From positions 1 through 44,438 of the forward strand of contig CALJMB010000343.1 of assembly GCA_937982515.1 (NCBI GenBank): a DNA stretch of 44,438 nucleotides, in the 5' to 3' direction. Both the position numbers and the translations under genes were made by a program. Source of the DNA: an uncultured Balneolaceae bacterium (GTDB lineage: Bacteria > Bacteroidota > Rhodothermia > Balneolales > Balneolaceae). Positions 7,778 to 17,007 of the stretch are shown here, piece by piece. The notes beneath the pieces are model-generated. The model made no database searches and was not told the origin of the DNA. It worked only from the letters and a program-made list of their open reading frames with translations. The first letter of the stretch is position 1. The number at the start of each line of letters is the position of its first letter.

Positions 7778-10468
7778 CTAACTCAAACTATTGAGAATAT
7801 CCGTCAGCTTCTGCAGGCTTGATTCCGTATCTGCTTTCTTGTCTTGTTCCCGCTGGACTACCTCTTTGGGGGCGTTTTCTACAAACTGTTTATTATTCAG
7901 CTTATTATTCACCGATTTGAGAAAACCTTCCAGCCGGTTGATCTCTTTTTCGATCCGGCCCTGTTCTTTTGCAAGGTCAATCAATCCCTTCAGGGGGACA
8001 AACAGTTCTGTGCCGTCAATAACGGCAGAGGCCGATGTTTCTGGCTTCTGCTGCCCGGTAGAGACTTCAAAGGTACTGATATTCTGTAACTTACGGAATA
8101 TCCATTCATTATCTTCCAGAGCCCTGGCTGTTGCCTCATCTTTAGCTTTAATCATTAAGTCGATTTCTGTCCGCGGACCTACATTGAATTCCGCCCGAAT
8201 ATTGCGGACAGCCGAAACCATATTCTGTATGGATGAGAAGAGTTCAGTTTCTTTTTCCGAAATATAGCTGGTATCTAATTCAGGCCAGCTTGCGGTGATA
8301 ATGGCATCTTGGGTATCTCTGGGGTGTATGCGCTGCCATATTTCTTCCGTAATAAACGGCATAAAGGGATGGAGCAGCTTCATCAGATCTTCAAAGAAGC
8401 TGAATCCACGGGCCAGCTTCTCCGCAGGTATCCTGGCACCCGGTTCATCGGCTTTGATCAGTTCAATGTACCAATCGCAGAAGTCGTCCCAAATCAGAGA
8501 ATAAATTTTCCGCAAGGCTTCATTAATACGGAACGATTCCATGTCTTTATTAACGGACTGGATGGTTTCGTGAATGCGCGAGAGCAGCCACCGATCTGCC
8601 AGGTTATCCGGATCGATATCGGTTTTGTGAGAATAAACAGCGTTCTCCTCTCTGTTCATCATCAGGAAACGGAACGCATTCCATATTTTATTGGCAAAGT
8701 TTCGTCCCTGTTCACACAGGCTTTCGTCAAAAAGCAGGTCGTTGCCGGCAGGGGAAGAAAACAGCATACCCACACGTACCCCGTCGGCACTGTACTGCTC
8801 AATGAGTTTGAGAGGATCGGGAGAGTTGCCCAGTGACTTAGACATTTTACGGCGCTTACTATCCCGGACAATACCTGTGTAATAAACGTTTTTGAATGGT
8901 TTTTCACCTTTGAACTCGTAACCGGCCATGATCATACGTGCTACCCAGAAAAACATGATTTCCGGAGCTGTCACCAGATCGTTGGTCGGGTAATAGTAGT
9001 TGATATCTTTGTTATCCGGATCTTTGAATCCATCGAATACGGTGATGGGCCACAGCCAGGAGGAGAACCAGGTATCGAGCACGTCTTCATCCTGCCGGAT
9101 ATCTTTCGCGGTTATAGTAGGCCGTCCTGATTTCTCGCGGGCTTTTTGCAGGGCTTCTTCTTCTGTTTTGGCTATTACATACTCTTCTTCGCCTTCTCCG
9201 TAATACCAGGCCGGTATGCGATGCCCCCACCACAGCTGCCGGGAGATACACCAATCGTGAATGTTTTCCATCCAGTGGCGGTAAGAGTTTCGGAATTTGT
9301 CCGGATGGAACCGGATCTCGTTGTTCATAACATTTTCCAGGGCTGGTTTAGCCAGCTCATTCATACGGCAAAACCACTGAAGAGAAAGCCTGGGCTCGAT
9401 AACGGCATCGGTGCGTTCAGAATAGCCCACATTATTGGTAATCTCTTCGGTTTTAACCAGATGCCCGGCTTCTGTCAGATCTTCAATTATCAGTGATCGG
9501 GCCTCAAAGCGGTCTTTGCCTTCATACGGTCCGGCCCCGGCATTTAGGGAACCGTCCGGGTTGAGAATGTCGATAACTTCAAGTCCATGTTTCTTTCCCA
9601 GCTCGTAATCATTAGGATCGTGGGCGGGGGTTATTTTCAGGCATCCGGTACCGAACTCCATGTCTACATACTCGTCAGCGATGATAGGCACTTCGCGTTC
9701 CACGATCGGTATAATGGCCGTTTTACCGATGAGGCTATGATACCGTTCGTCCCCGGGATTTACACAAACGGCTGTGTCCGCGAGAATGGTTTCGGGACGG
9801 GTAGTAGCGATAGTTACATAGCTGTTTTCCCCCTTTATTTTGTAGCGAACATGATAGAGATTGGACTGTACTTCACGGTGGATTACCTCTTCGTTGGAAA
9901 GTGCCGTTTGGGCTTCAGGATCCCAGTTGATCATGCGCTTTTTGCGGTAAATATAACCCCGTTCGTATAGTGTGATGAAGCATTCGATTACTGCATCATA
10001 GAGATCCTCTTCCAGGGTGAACCTTGTGCGATCCCAGTCACATGAAGCTCCCAGTTTTCGTAGTTGCTGAAGGATGATGCCGCCATGCTCGTCGGTCCAT
10101 TCCCAGGCGTGTTTCAGAAATTCTTCACGGGTGAGGTCTGCCTTGGTAATACCCTGTTTCCGCAGTTTGTCTACAACCTTGGCTTCTGTAGCGATAGAGG
10201 CGTGATCAGTGCCCGGTACCCAGCAGGCATTTTTACCCAACATCCGTGCACGGCGCACCAGCACATCCTGGATGGTGTTGTTCAGCATGTGGCCCATATG
10301 CAGCACCCCGGTCACATTGGGGGGCGGAATGACAACGGTATAAGGTTCTCTGTCATCGGGTTCCGAATGGAAAAAACCATTTTCTTCCCAAAATGAGTAC
10401 CATTTTTCTTCAACAACGGTTGGCTCGTATTGTTTGGGAATATCCTGGATGGAGTCTGCTTTATTCAC
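7778..10468 (-). CDS. valS: valyl-tRNA synthetase
   Basis: Class I aminoacyl-tRNA synthetase that charges tRNA-Val with valine and hydrolyses mischarged Thr-tRNA. The 896 residues are full length. The HIGH signature appears as HMGH (57-60) in PPPNVTGVLHMGH, with PGTDHASIATE following (about 85-95). The editing domain has ATTRPETILADTAV (221-234) and TGCLKITPAHDPNDYELG (about 274-291). KMSKS is at 541-545, followed by SLGNSPDPL. The anticodon-binding helical domain follows, and the C-terminal 60 residues form the coiled coil (GRIEKEINRLEGFL) typical of ValRS, which separates it from IleRS and LeuRS. No T-box leader is seen. It appears to be transcribed alone. Confidence 0.97.
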   Translation of the reverse strand: MNKADSIQDIPKQYEPTVVEEKWYSFWEENGFFHSEPDDREPYTVVIPPPNVTGVLHMGHMLNNTIQDVLVRRARMLGKNACWVPGTDHASIATEAKVVDKLRKQGITKADLTREEFLKHAWEWTDEHGGIILQQLRKLGASCDWDRTRFTLEEDLYDAVIECFITLYERGYIYRKKRMINWDPEAQTALSNEEVIHREVQSNLYHVRYKIKGENSYVTIATTRPETILADTAVCVNPGDERYHSLIGKTAIIPIVEREVPIIADEYVDMEFGTGCLKITPAHDPNDYELGKKHGLEVIDILNPDGSLNAGAGPYEGKDRFEARSLIIEDLTEAGHLVKTEEITNNVGYSERTDAVIEPRLSLQWFCRMNELAKPALENVMNNEIRFHPDKFRNSYRHWMENIHDWCISRQLWWGHRIPAWYYGEGEEEYVIAKTEEEALQKAREKSGRPTITAKDIRQDEDVLDTWFSSWLWPITVFDGFKDPDNKDINYYYPTNDLVTAPEIMFFWVARMIMAGYEFKGEKPFKNVYYTGIVRDSKRRKMSKSLGNSPDPLKLIEQYSADGVRVGMLFSSPAGNDLLFDESLCEQGRNFANKIWNAFRFLMMNREENAVYSHKTDIDPDNLADRWLLSRIHETIQSVNKDMESFRINEALRKIYSLIWDDFCDWYIELIKADEPGARIPAEKLARGFSFFEDLMKLLHPFMPFITEEIWQRIHPRDTQDAIITASWPELDTSYISEKETELFSSIQNMVSAVRNIRAEFNVGPRTEIDLMIKAKDEATARALEDNEWIFRKLQNISTFEVSTGQQKPETSASAVIDGTELFVPLKGLIDLAKEQGRIEKEINRLEGFLKSVNNKLNNKQFVENAPKEVVQREQDKKADTESSLQKLTDILNSLS

Positions 10469-10806
10469 TATAGACGATCAATGTTTGGCGATTGTTATTT
10501 CCGTCACTGGTAAAACTTTGAAGATACGAAAAAGGAGGAAAGGGTGTAAGGCAAAGTAGAGGCGGCCAATTTACAGATTGTTGAGGCCACGAAAACACAG
10601 AAGATTTTTATCTGACCTGCCTGTATCCAAGTTGGTTATCGTGGTATTAGGGTATAAGGGGGGCAGGTACTTTCAACATACCATTACATTATACCCCTTA
10701 CACCTTCTATCTTCAGGTAAAGGCGGGTATCCGTCCCAATGAGACCTGACTGAATACCAGCTCGTGCTTTAGTGCTTTTGCGGCCTGAAGAGCTAATAAC
10801 TGGCAA
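10469..10806. other. gene-free spacer between valS and rsmB with an inverted repeat
   Basis: This holds the valS upstream region, where no convincing TTTG/TAnnTTTG pair was found. It also holds an imperfect inverted repeat: GGGTATAAGGGG at 10650-10661 against CCCCTTACACC at 10694-10704. The spacer is not coding on either strand. Confidence 0.5.
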
Positions 10807-12126
10807 CTATTTTACCCGCTTCATACGTACGCCGAAGTGTCCATCGCAGTGGTGCTTATGAGGAAAGGTTTGATAGGCTTTTCCACCTTCGATCAGCACC
10901 TCTTCCGGTAGATAATCTTCCAGGCTTTCCAGCTCAAAGTTAGGGTGGTTATTCAGGAATTTGACCACTTGTTCCATGTTCTCTTCCTCTTCGAGGGAGC
11001 ATGTGCTATAAACGAGACGGCCACCTTGTTTTACCATTTTCGCTGCAGAGTTGAGCAGTTCTTCCTGCAGTTTCACTGCATTTCTCAATCCTTCTTCATC
11101 CCGCCGCCAGCGCAGGTCGGCCCGCTTGCTTAAGACTCCGGTACCGGTACAGGGGGCATCCAGGAGAACACCATCGGCTTCATCCAGGGTAAGCTTCGCT
11201 ACATCGCCCCTTCGGACTTTAATATTTTCGGCGTGATATTGAAGTGCGCTTTCTGCCAGAGTCTGGAGACGATCGGAGGAGATATCCACAGCCAGAATTT
11301 CTCCTTCGGCATTCATCATGTCTGACATCATAATGCTTTTAGTACCGGGGGCGGCACAGAGATCGTAAATAGTCTCACCGGGTTGGGGATCCAGAATGGT
11401 CGGTGCAAAACCGGCGGCAATATCCTGAACCTGACAAAATCCTTTCTCCAGCCATCCTCTTGCTATGAAAGGAGCAACACTATCTACCTGAAAGTAGCCG
11501 GGGAGCCAATCACTTTCAGTAAATGAAATATCACTTTTGGTCATCCGGAGTTTAAAATTCTTTGTCTTCGTTCTCAGATTATTGGCCCGCACGTAGTAAA
11601 AAGGGCGCTGGTTATTAGCCTGCATCAGCTGGAAGGCTTCTCGTTCACCGAACCGTTTAGACCACCGTCTGACTAACCACTCCGGATGGGAGAATGTAAC
11701 AGCGACCAGCTTGGTGCGGTCTTTGAAATTAGGTTTGGGAAGGTTTTCGATGTCGCGTTGCATGTTACGCATGATGGCGTTGACCAGGTCTCCCGTTCTG
11801 TGGCCGAGCGTCAGCTTGGCAATTTCAACCGACTCATTGATAGCAGCATAATCAGGCGTGCTGTTCATAAAAATCATATCATAGATACCCAGCCTCAGAA
11901 TATTTTTGAGCCGGGGTTTCATGTCTTCAATATCTACATTAGAAAAATGATCTATCAAAAAATCGAGATAAGAACGACGCCGAAGAATATTTTGCACATA
12001 TTCTCTAACCTCGGCACGACCGCGTACATCCAGTTCATTGGCTGCTGAATAATCTAAAATACCATTTTCATCAAAATCTATTAATATTTCTACGCTAACG
12101 GAACGGGCTGTTGCTTCAGTTTCCAA
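10807..12126 (-). CDS. rsmB: 16S rRNA (cytosine-967-C5)-methyltransferase
   Basis: SAM-dependent enzyme that methylates carbon 5 of a 16S rRNA cytosine (C967 in E. coli). The N-terminal 140 residues are an all-helical NusB-like RNA-binding domain, with ARLxxxxxLYDMI-like content around 70-90 and DYAAINESVEIAK at 92-104. The C-terminal catalytic domain carries the SAM loop DLCAAPGTKS (255-264), motif IV DAPCTGTG (Cys326, helps release product) and motif VI YSTCS (Cys376, the nucleophile). Length (439) and domain order match RsmB/Fmu. The NusB-like domain sets it apart from other RsmF/NSun enzymes. The following minus-strand gene is 338 bases away, so it is probably monocistronic. Confidence 0.93.
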   Translation of the reverse strand: METEATARSVSVEILIDFDENGILDYSAANELDVRGRAEVREYVQNILRRRSYLDFLIDHFSNVDIEDMKPRLKNILRLGIYDMIFMNSTPDYAAINESVEIAKLTLGHRTGDLVNAIMRNMQRDIENLPKPNFKDRTKLVAVTFSHPEWLVRRWSKRFGEREAFQLMQANNQRPFYYVRANNLRTKTKNFKLRMTKSDISFTESDWLPGYFQVDSVAPFIARGWLEKGFCQVQDIAAGFAPTILDPQPGETIYDLCAAPGTKSIMMSDMMNAEGEILAVDISSDRLQTLAESALQYHAENIKVRRGDVAKLTLDEADGVLLDAPCTGTGVLSKRADLRWRRDEEGLRNAVKLQEELLNSAAKMVKQGGRLVYSTCSLEEEENMEQVVKFLNNHPNFELESLEDYLPEEVLIEGGKAYQTFPHKHHCDGHFGVRMKRVK

Positions 12127-12393
12127 AGTAGTATGACAATTTGAGATTAATATTTAATACAGGTCTAAACGAACAATATACGTTCAGGAATGCCCGGCAT
12201 CCCTCTGCTTATCACATATCTATAAATATGTAGACGGTTCCAAACGAAATAAGGATCCAAAAATACAGGATTGGCAAGGGAGTTGCTAATATTGTGAGAG
12301 TAATTTTCTCATATTTTTAAATGCTAAGAATCTGTTAAATGAATGGTTTAATTCATCCCGGTTTCTCAGCACAAAGTTTCTAAACGTTTTTAA

Positions 12394-13743
12394 TCAAATA
12401 TAAGTATTACTATTTATCTTGTGCCTTCTGGCCCAAACGAGTATCGGTACACCCAGAAGCAACACCCCTACGCCGAAGAGTGCTCCAATGCCGGTAAAAG
12501 TGAGGCTGGAATAGAGCATAAACAGGCAAGCCAATACAAAGATCAGAGGAGTAAGAGGATACATGGGCACCTTGTATGGGATGTCATTATGATTATTTCT
12601 GCTTCGAAAAATGAAGAGCGCAATAGTAGTTAGAAGCAGAAAAAACCAAAATACAGGCGCTGTGTAATCAACCATAGTCACGACTGCTTGCTTGGTGACG
12701 CCTCCAACAATAATTAACAGGAGGGTAATGACGCCTTGAACGATGAGTGCATTGCGAGGGGTATTGCGTATACCATCCCATCTTCCCAGATAGCTGAGTA
12801 GGGAAAAATCTCTTCCGAGGGCATAATTGGTCCGTGCTCCGGTAATAATTGTGGCGTTTACTGTAGACAGAGCCGAAACAATTACAATTACTGCCATAAA
12901 GAGCCCGCCACCGGGTCCGAAGACCTGTTCTGTCAGATCTACTCCAACCGCTTCTGTATTTTGAAGAAAATCGAACCCTAAAACATGCAGATATGCATAG
13001 TTGATCAATACATAGGTAATGGTAATAATGGCGATACCTGACAACAAAACCCCTAACATATTATGCCGAACATCTTTGAGCTCTGCCGATAGATAAGCTG
13101 CCTCGTTCCAGCCGCCATACGTCAGTAACACAAAAATCATGGCGGCACCTGCAGAGCTGGTTTGTAAGCCACCACCTTCATCAGATGGAGGAGGGGGGAC
13201 AGAGGTATCTGCCACAAGGCTAAAAATGGCGGTTATGACAAGAAGTAAAACAACGATGGAAGTAATAACATTTTGGGCTGATTTGGAATAGCTTGTTCCC
13301 AGAATATTTAACCCTGTTAGAATGATGACTGTAGTTCCTGCATAAATAGCGGAGCTGTAGGTACCCATGTCAAAAATAAGACTGGCGTAATCTCCCAATA
13401 TAAAAGAAGCAAGGGCTATAGATCCCGTCTGGATAACAGTCATTCGTCCCCATGAAAAAAGAAAGCCTACAGACGGACCATAGCCCTGATTCAAAAAATG
13501 GTATTCACCGCCGGCATCGGGTTTGAGGGCAGCCAATTCAGCATAGCATAGAGCGCCAAGTGCCGATATGATTCCGCCGGCGATCCAAAATAAGAGGAAG
13601 GTCAGCTCATTTGCGGAGTTGGCTGCTACAATAGGGGGGAGCCTGAATATCCCAATACCTATAACAATACCGACAATAACGGCAACGGTATTAATGCTGG
13701 TAAATATGGGCAAAGGCCGTCCTTCCTTACTTTTTATTTTCAT
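12394..13743 (-). CDS. APC-superfamily amino-acid permease
   Basis: Inner-membrane secondary transporter of the amino acid-polyamine-organocation superfamily. The 449 residues contain about 12 hydrophobic segments. The first holds GIVIGIGIF (about 25-33), the unwound helix-1 GSGIF-type motif that binds the substrate amino group. The second segment, with GALCYAELAALKPDAGGEYHFL (shown in family sequences as CYAELxxxxPxAGGxY), is the other hallmark. The balance of features fits LAT/APA-type amino-acid exchangers; the substrate cannot be read from the sequence. The C-terminus is a short basic cytoplasmic tail. It lies 47 bases downstream of the exported methyltransferase-like gene on the same strand, so the two may be co-transcribed, although no functional link is evident. 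Confidence 0.88.
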   Translation of the reverse strand: MKIKSKEGRPLPIFTSINTVAVIVGIVIGIGIFRLPPIVAANSANELTFLLFWIAGGIISALGALCYAELAALKPDAGGEYHFLNQGYGPSVGFLFSWGRMTVIQTGSIALASFILGDYASLIFDMGTYSSAIYAGTTVIILTGLNILGTSYSKSAQNVITSIVVLLLVITAIFSLVADTSVPPPPSDEGGGLQTSSAGAAMIFVLLTYGGWNEAAYLSAELKDVRHNMLGVLLSGIAIITITYVLINYAYLHVLGFDFLQNTEAVGVDLTEQVFGPGGGLFMAVIVIVSALSTVNATIITGARTNYALGRDFSLLSYLGRWDGIRNTPRNALIVQGVITLLLIIVGGVTKQAVVTMVDYTAPVFWFFLLLTTIALFIFRSRNNHNDIPYKVPMYPLTPLIFVLACLFMLYSSLTFTGIGALFGVGVLLLGVPILVWARRHKINSNTYI

Positions 13744-13790
13744 AATAGCAGGCGTAGATTATTTTGAATAATAGAATGAATAGCAGTCTT

Positions 13791-14651
13791 TTACTGTCGG
13801 CTGGCTTGCCAGGCGACTACTTCGGCAGTGTTTCCCTCGTATATTTGTGCGTTTCCCTCTATGGTATCGTCCTCGATGCTTCCACTGAAAATATATCTCT
13901 GGGTTCCGTTTTCAGCTATGAAGCCAATGCGTTTTCCACGCAAAACAGGGTCGCTTACCTTCATAGATTCAGTACCATTAGACAGGTTGATATCGATCTC
14001 CTGGTATTGCTGATTTACAGACATGGAGAATGATTCACCATTGACATCCCAGGACCATTCACCTTCAGCCTGGGCAGGAATGACCCAGTAGTAGATGGTG
14101 CTGGTCCAGCCTGTTGATCCCGATTCTACCTCATACTGATCGTCGGGCGTCCAGTCTCCCATATCAAAGCTGTGGGAAACAATTCTGGTACCAGGCTCGA
14201 GCTCTTCCAGAAGGTGGGGGCGGAGCTTGCGATTAACGCTATTGAGCAAATACATGGTTATGACTGTTGCTTCATTGAAATCCGTATCAAAGATATTTTC
14301 TTCGAGAAACAGCACTCTGTCGCTAACTCCTTCATTTTCGGCATTAGCCCTGGCTTCTGCGATTCGCTTCGGATTTAGATCAACTCCATGTCCCCAAGCC
14401 CCCCTCTTCACAGCTGAAATTACAATACGCCCATCACCAGAACCCAGATCAATGACGTAATCTCCCTCCCCGACATCGGCGATTTCAAGCATTTGATCTA
14501 CAACAGGCTGAGGGGTTGGCACATAAGGCACATCAAGATCCTGAGCTTGAGCAGAAATTGCCAGGCTGGCAATCAGAACATAGCCAACAATTATTGGACT
14601 TAAAGTTTCAGATAACTTGCAGAAACATTTATTCAGATATTTAATTAACAC
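13791..14651 (-). CDS. exported class I SAM-methyltransferase-fold protein (FAM173/ATPSCKMT-like)
   Basis: The 286 residues begin with a signal peptide: a basic start, the hydrophobic core IIVGYVLIASLAI, and cleavage likely after AQA (about residue 36). The mature protein opens with DVPYVPTPQPVVDQML and the SAM loop VIDLGSGDGRIV (66-77), then an acidic residue after strand 2 (GVDLNP). PYVPTP plus DLGSGDGRIV, and the later PGTRIVSHSFDMGDW, resemble the FAM173/ATPSCKMT lysine methyltransferase family (recognition from memory). Residues about 195-286 form an extra beta-rich domain (GEWSWDVNG... ending WQASR). Activity in the periplasm would be odd because SAM is cytoplasmic, so the substrate and even catalysis are uncertain. 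It is divergent from atpD across 357 bases and upstream of the permease gene. Confidence 0.8.
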   Translation of the reverse strand: MLIKYLNKCFCKLSETLSPIIVGYVLIASLAISAQAQDLDVPYVPTPQPVVDQMLEIADVGEGDYVIDLGSGDGRIVISAVKRGAWGHGVDLNPKRIAEARANAENEGVSDRVLFLEENIFDTDFNEATVITMYLLNSVNRKLRPHLLEELEPGTRIVSHSFDMGDWTPDDQYEVESGSTGWTSTIYYWVIPAQAEGEWSWDVNGESFSMSVNQQYQEIDINLSNGTESMKVSDPVLRGKRIGFIAENGTQRYIFSGSIEDDTIEGNAQIYEGNTAEVVAWQASRQ

Positions 14652-14893
14652 GGCCTTTCTCCTAATTGTATTTTATTTTGGGTGGGTTTAAAAGCAATAG
14701 AAATTTATAGTGGTTACTTAAATAAATTAATATTAATTGCTTAAACAAAATACGATAGTAATGGTTCCTCTATAAAAGAAAAACTTTATTGGTTAAACTT
14801 ATGAAAAAGAGAATGTATGTCTGACAGGTAGTCGGTTTTCATTTATTCTTTTGAACAGCTTCCTATTCTTCCCGAAGAAAGAATCTGCCAGCC

Positions 14894-14925
14894 GTTGCCT
14901 TTACTATAGAAAAAGCATAACTTTT
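14894..14925 (+). promoter_or_regulatory. candidate promoter of atpDC
   Basis: GTTG (14894-14897, close to the -33 TTTG), 20 bases, then TAACTTTT (14918-14925, close to TAnnTTTG). This spacing fits the Bacteroidota primary sigma factor. Predicted start is near 14932, giving a leader of about 75 bases before the atpD ATG at 15009. Confidence 0.4.
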
Positions 14926-14930
14926 GTCGC

Positions 14931-14946
14931 TTCCAAACCGTTGGAA
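14931..14946. promoter_or_regulatory. palindrome at the predicted atpD transcription start
   Basis: TTCCAA (14931-14936), ACCG, TTGGAA (14941-14946): a perfect 6-bp inverted repeat placed where transcription is predicted to begin. It could be an operator or the first stem of the leader RNA. Nothing else supports either choice. Confidence 0.35.
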
Positions 14947-15008
14947 ATGCGAATGGTATTTTAGTAGAATAATCCAGAAGATTAACCCCTTACAATTCTA
15001 TTTGACTG

Positions 15009-16505
15009 ATGAAGAAAGGAACCGTTGCACAAGTAATCGGACCGGTAGTCGATGTCGACTTTGAGCAGGGAGAGATACCTCCGGTACTTAACGCTCTTTA
15101 TATTGAACGAGAAGACAAATCTAAACTATTCCTCGAAGTAGCCCAGCATTTAGGTGAAAACCGCGTACGTACTATTGCTATGGACTCTACCGATGGTTTG
15201 GTTCGTGAGACAGAGGTTGTCGATACGGGTGCAGCTATCTCTATGCCTGTTGGTGAAGATATCCTTGGCCGCGTATTTAATGTGGTTGGTGAAACCATCG
15301 ATGGCATTCAGCCTCCCAGTGGTGATCAGAAATATCCCATCCACCGTGAGGCTCCCGATTTTGAAGATCTGGCTACTTCTACAGAAATGCTCGAAACAGG
15401 GATTAAAGTTATTGATTTGTTATGTCCCTATGCCAAAGGCGGTAAAATTGGTTTGTTTGGCGGTGCCGGCGTAGGTAAGACCGTGTTGATTCAGGAACTG
15501 ATCAATAATATCGCCAAGGGGCACGGAGGTTTGTCTGTTTTTGCCGGGGTAGGAGAGCGTACCCGTGAGGGAAATGATTTGCTTCGTGAAATGCTTGAAG
15601 CCGATATTATCAATTACGGCAAGAATTTTAAAAAAGGCATGGAGGAAGGCAAATGGGATCTTTCCGAAGTTGACCTGGAAGAACTCAAGAAGTCAAAAGC
15701 CACCTTTGTATTCGGTCAGATGAATGAGCCTCCCGGAGCCCGAGCACGTGTGGCGCTGTCCGGATTAACGATTGCCGAGTATTTTCGTGATGAAGTTTCT
15801 CGTGACATTCTGTTCTTTATTGACAATATTTTCCGCTTCACTCAGGCGGGGTCTGAAGTGTCTGCACTTCTGGGACGAATGCCTTCGGCTGTAGGTTATC
15901 AGCCAACACTGGCTACAGAGATGGGTGATTTGCAGGAGCGTATTACTTCTACCAAAAATGGATCTATTACATCAGTTCAGGCCGTGTACGTACCCGCGGA
16001 TGACTTAACCGATCCTGCTCCTGCCACTACATTCGCTCACCTCGATGCAACTACAACACTAAGCCGGGCCCTGACGCAGATAGGAATTTATCCTGCCGTT
16101 GATCCGCTGGATTCTTCCTCCCGTATTCTTGATCCTCACGTGGTAGGTAAAGACCACTACCAGGTAGCACAGGGTGTTATTCAGATTCTTCAGAAGTACA
16201 AAGACCTACAGGACATCATTGCAATTCTGGGGATGGATGAACTCTCTGATGAGGATAAAATTACTGTTTCTCGTGCACGGCGGGTTCAGAGATTTTTGAG
16301 TCAGCCTTTCTTTGTCGCGGAACAGTTTACCGGGCAAGAGGGCCGTTTCATTAAGATAGAAGACACCGTAAAAGGATTTAAGAAAATCCTTGATGGCGAG
16401 CTTGATCATCTGCCCGAGAACGCATTCTATATGGTGGGTACTATCGAAGAAGCTGAAGAAAAAGGTAAAGAACTGTTAGCTGAAGAAGAAAAAGAAGTTG
16501 CCTAG
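15009..16505 (+). CDS. atpD: F1Fo ATP synthase subunit beta
   Basis: Catalytic subunit of F1, on the cytoplasmic side of the inner membrane; it makes ATP from ADP and phosphate as the rotor turns. The 498 residues start with MKKGTVAQVIGPVVDVDF. The P-loop GGAGVGKT is at 151-158, and GERTREGNDL (182-191) supplies the catalytic glutamate. The ALLGRMPSAVGYQPTL and ADDLTDPAPATTFAHLD segments are intact. The protein is about 30 residues longer than the E. coli subunit because of a charged insertion at about 203-231, rich in Lys and Glu, after LEADIINYGKN; insertions here are common in Bacteroidota AtpD. Only atpC follows; atpB, E, F, H, A and G are not in the window. Confidence 0.98.
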   Translation: MKKGTVAQVIGPVVDVDFEQGEIPPVLNALYIEREDKSKLFLEVAQHLGENRVRTIAMDSTDGLVRETEVVDTGAAISMPVGEDILGRVFNVVGETIDGIQPPSGDQKYPIHREAPDFEDLATSTEMLETGIKVIDLLCPYAKGGKIGLFGGAGVGKTVLIQELINNIAKGHGGLSVFAGVGERTREGNDLLREMLEADIINYGKNFKKGMEEGKWDLSEVDLEELKKSKATFVFGQMNEPPGARARVALSGLTIAEYFRDEVSRDILFFIDNIFRFTQAGSEVSALLGRMPSAVGYQPTLATEMGDLQERITSTKNGSITSVQAVYVPADDLTDPAPATTFAHLDATTTLSRALTQIGIYPAVDPLDSSSRILDPHVVGKDHYQVAQGVIQILQKYKDLQDIIAILGMDELSDEDKITVSRARRVQRFLSQPFFVAEQFTGQEGRFIKIEDTVKGFKKILDGELDHLPENAFYMVGTIEEAEEKGKELLAEEEKEVA

Positions 16506-16519
16506 CAAGAAGGTTATTT

Positions 16520-16939
16520 ATGAATAGTTTCGAAGCTCAGATACTAACACCTGAAGGTACACTTTTTGACGGTGCGGTGGTCGGTGTCCAGTTGCCTGGT
16601 ACACTGGGAAGTTTTGAGGTCAGGTCGTTGCACGCTGATATTATATCCACTCTGGAGATCGGCCGTATTATAGTCCGGAAAGCCGGTGGAGATGATCTGG
16701 TATTTGCCGTTAGCGGAGGCTTTGTGGAGGTTCATAATAACAAGCTTGTTTTACTTGCCGAAGCAGCAGAACTGGTTAGTGAAATAGATGTTGAAAGGGC
16801 CGAAGCAGCCATGGAACGTGCCCGGCAACGACTGGCCTCTAAAGAGAAGAGCATCGACAGAGAACGTGCCCGAAAGGCATTGAGCCGGGCAGAAAACAGA
16901 ATTCGAATTGCTGCTGACATCTCTGTTGAGACTCGATAG
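16520..16939 (+). CDS. atpC: F1Fo ATP synthase subunit epsilon
   Basis: Central-stalk subunit that couples rotation to catalysis and can inhibit ATP hydrolysis. Residues about 1-85 are the beta sandwich (FEAQILTPEGTLFDGAVVGVQLPGTLGSF in family terms, with EVRSLHADIISTLEIG), and about 90-139 form the C-terminal two-helix region (ERAEAAMERARQRL). The 139 residues equal the usual length. It begins 14 bases after the atpD stop and is followed by a strong terminator, so atpDC is a two-gene unit. Confidence 0.95.
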   Translation: MNSFEAQILTPEGTLFDGAVVGVQLPGTLGSFEVRSLHADIISTLEIGRIIVRKAGGDDLVFAVSGGFVEVHNNKLVLLAEAAELVSEIDVERAEAAMERARQRLASKEKSIDRERARKALSRAENRIRIAADISVETR

Positions 16940-16964
16940 GACAAAAAGAAGCATAAGAGAAATT

Positions 16965-17000
16965 AAAGAGGCGATGGATTATTTATTCATCGCCTCTTTT
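16965..17000. terminator. bidirectional terminator between atpC and the PBP1A gene
   Basis: AAAGAGGCGATG (16965-16976) pairs perfectly with CATCGCCTCTTT (16988-16999) around an 11-base loop, with T-rich sequence on both outer sides. It ends atpDC on the plus strand and the convergent PBP1A operon, whose last codon is at 17008, on the minus strand. Confidence 0.9.
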
Positions 17001-17007
17001 ATTTTCT

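Larger units (their letters stand above)
14652..15008. other. divergent regulatory spacer before atpD
   Basis: 357 bases, AT-rich, no coding frame. It must carry the promoters for the minus-strand exported methyltransferase gene and for atpDC. The right half holds a candidate atpD promoter and a perfect 6-bp-arm palindrome at its predicted start site, both listed separately. No known riboswitch was recognised. Confidence 0.6.
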
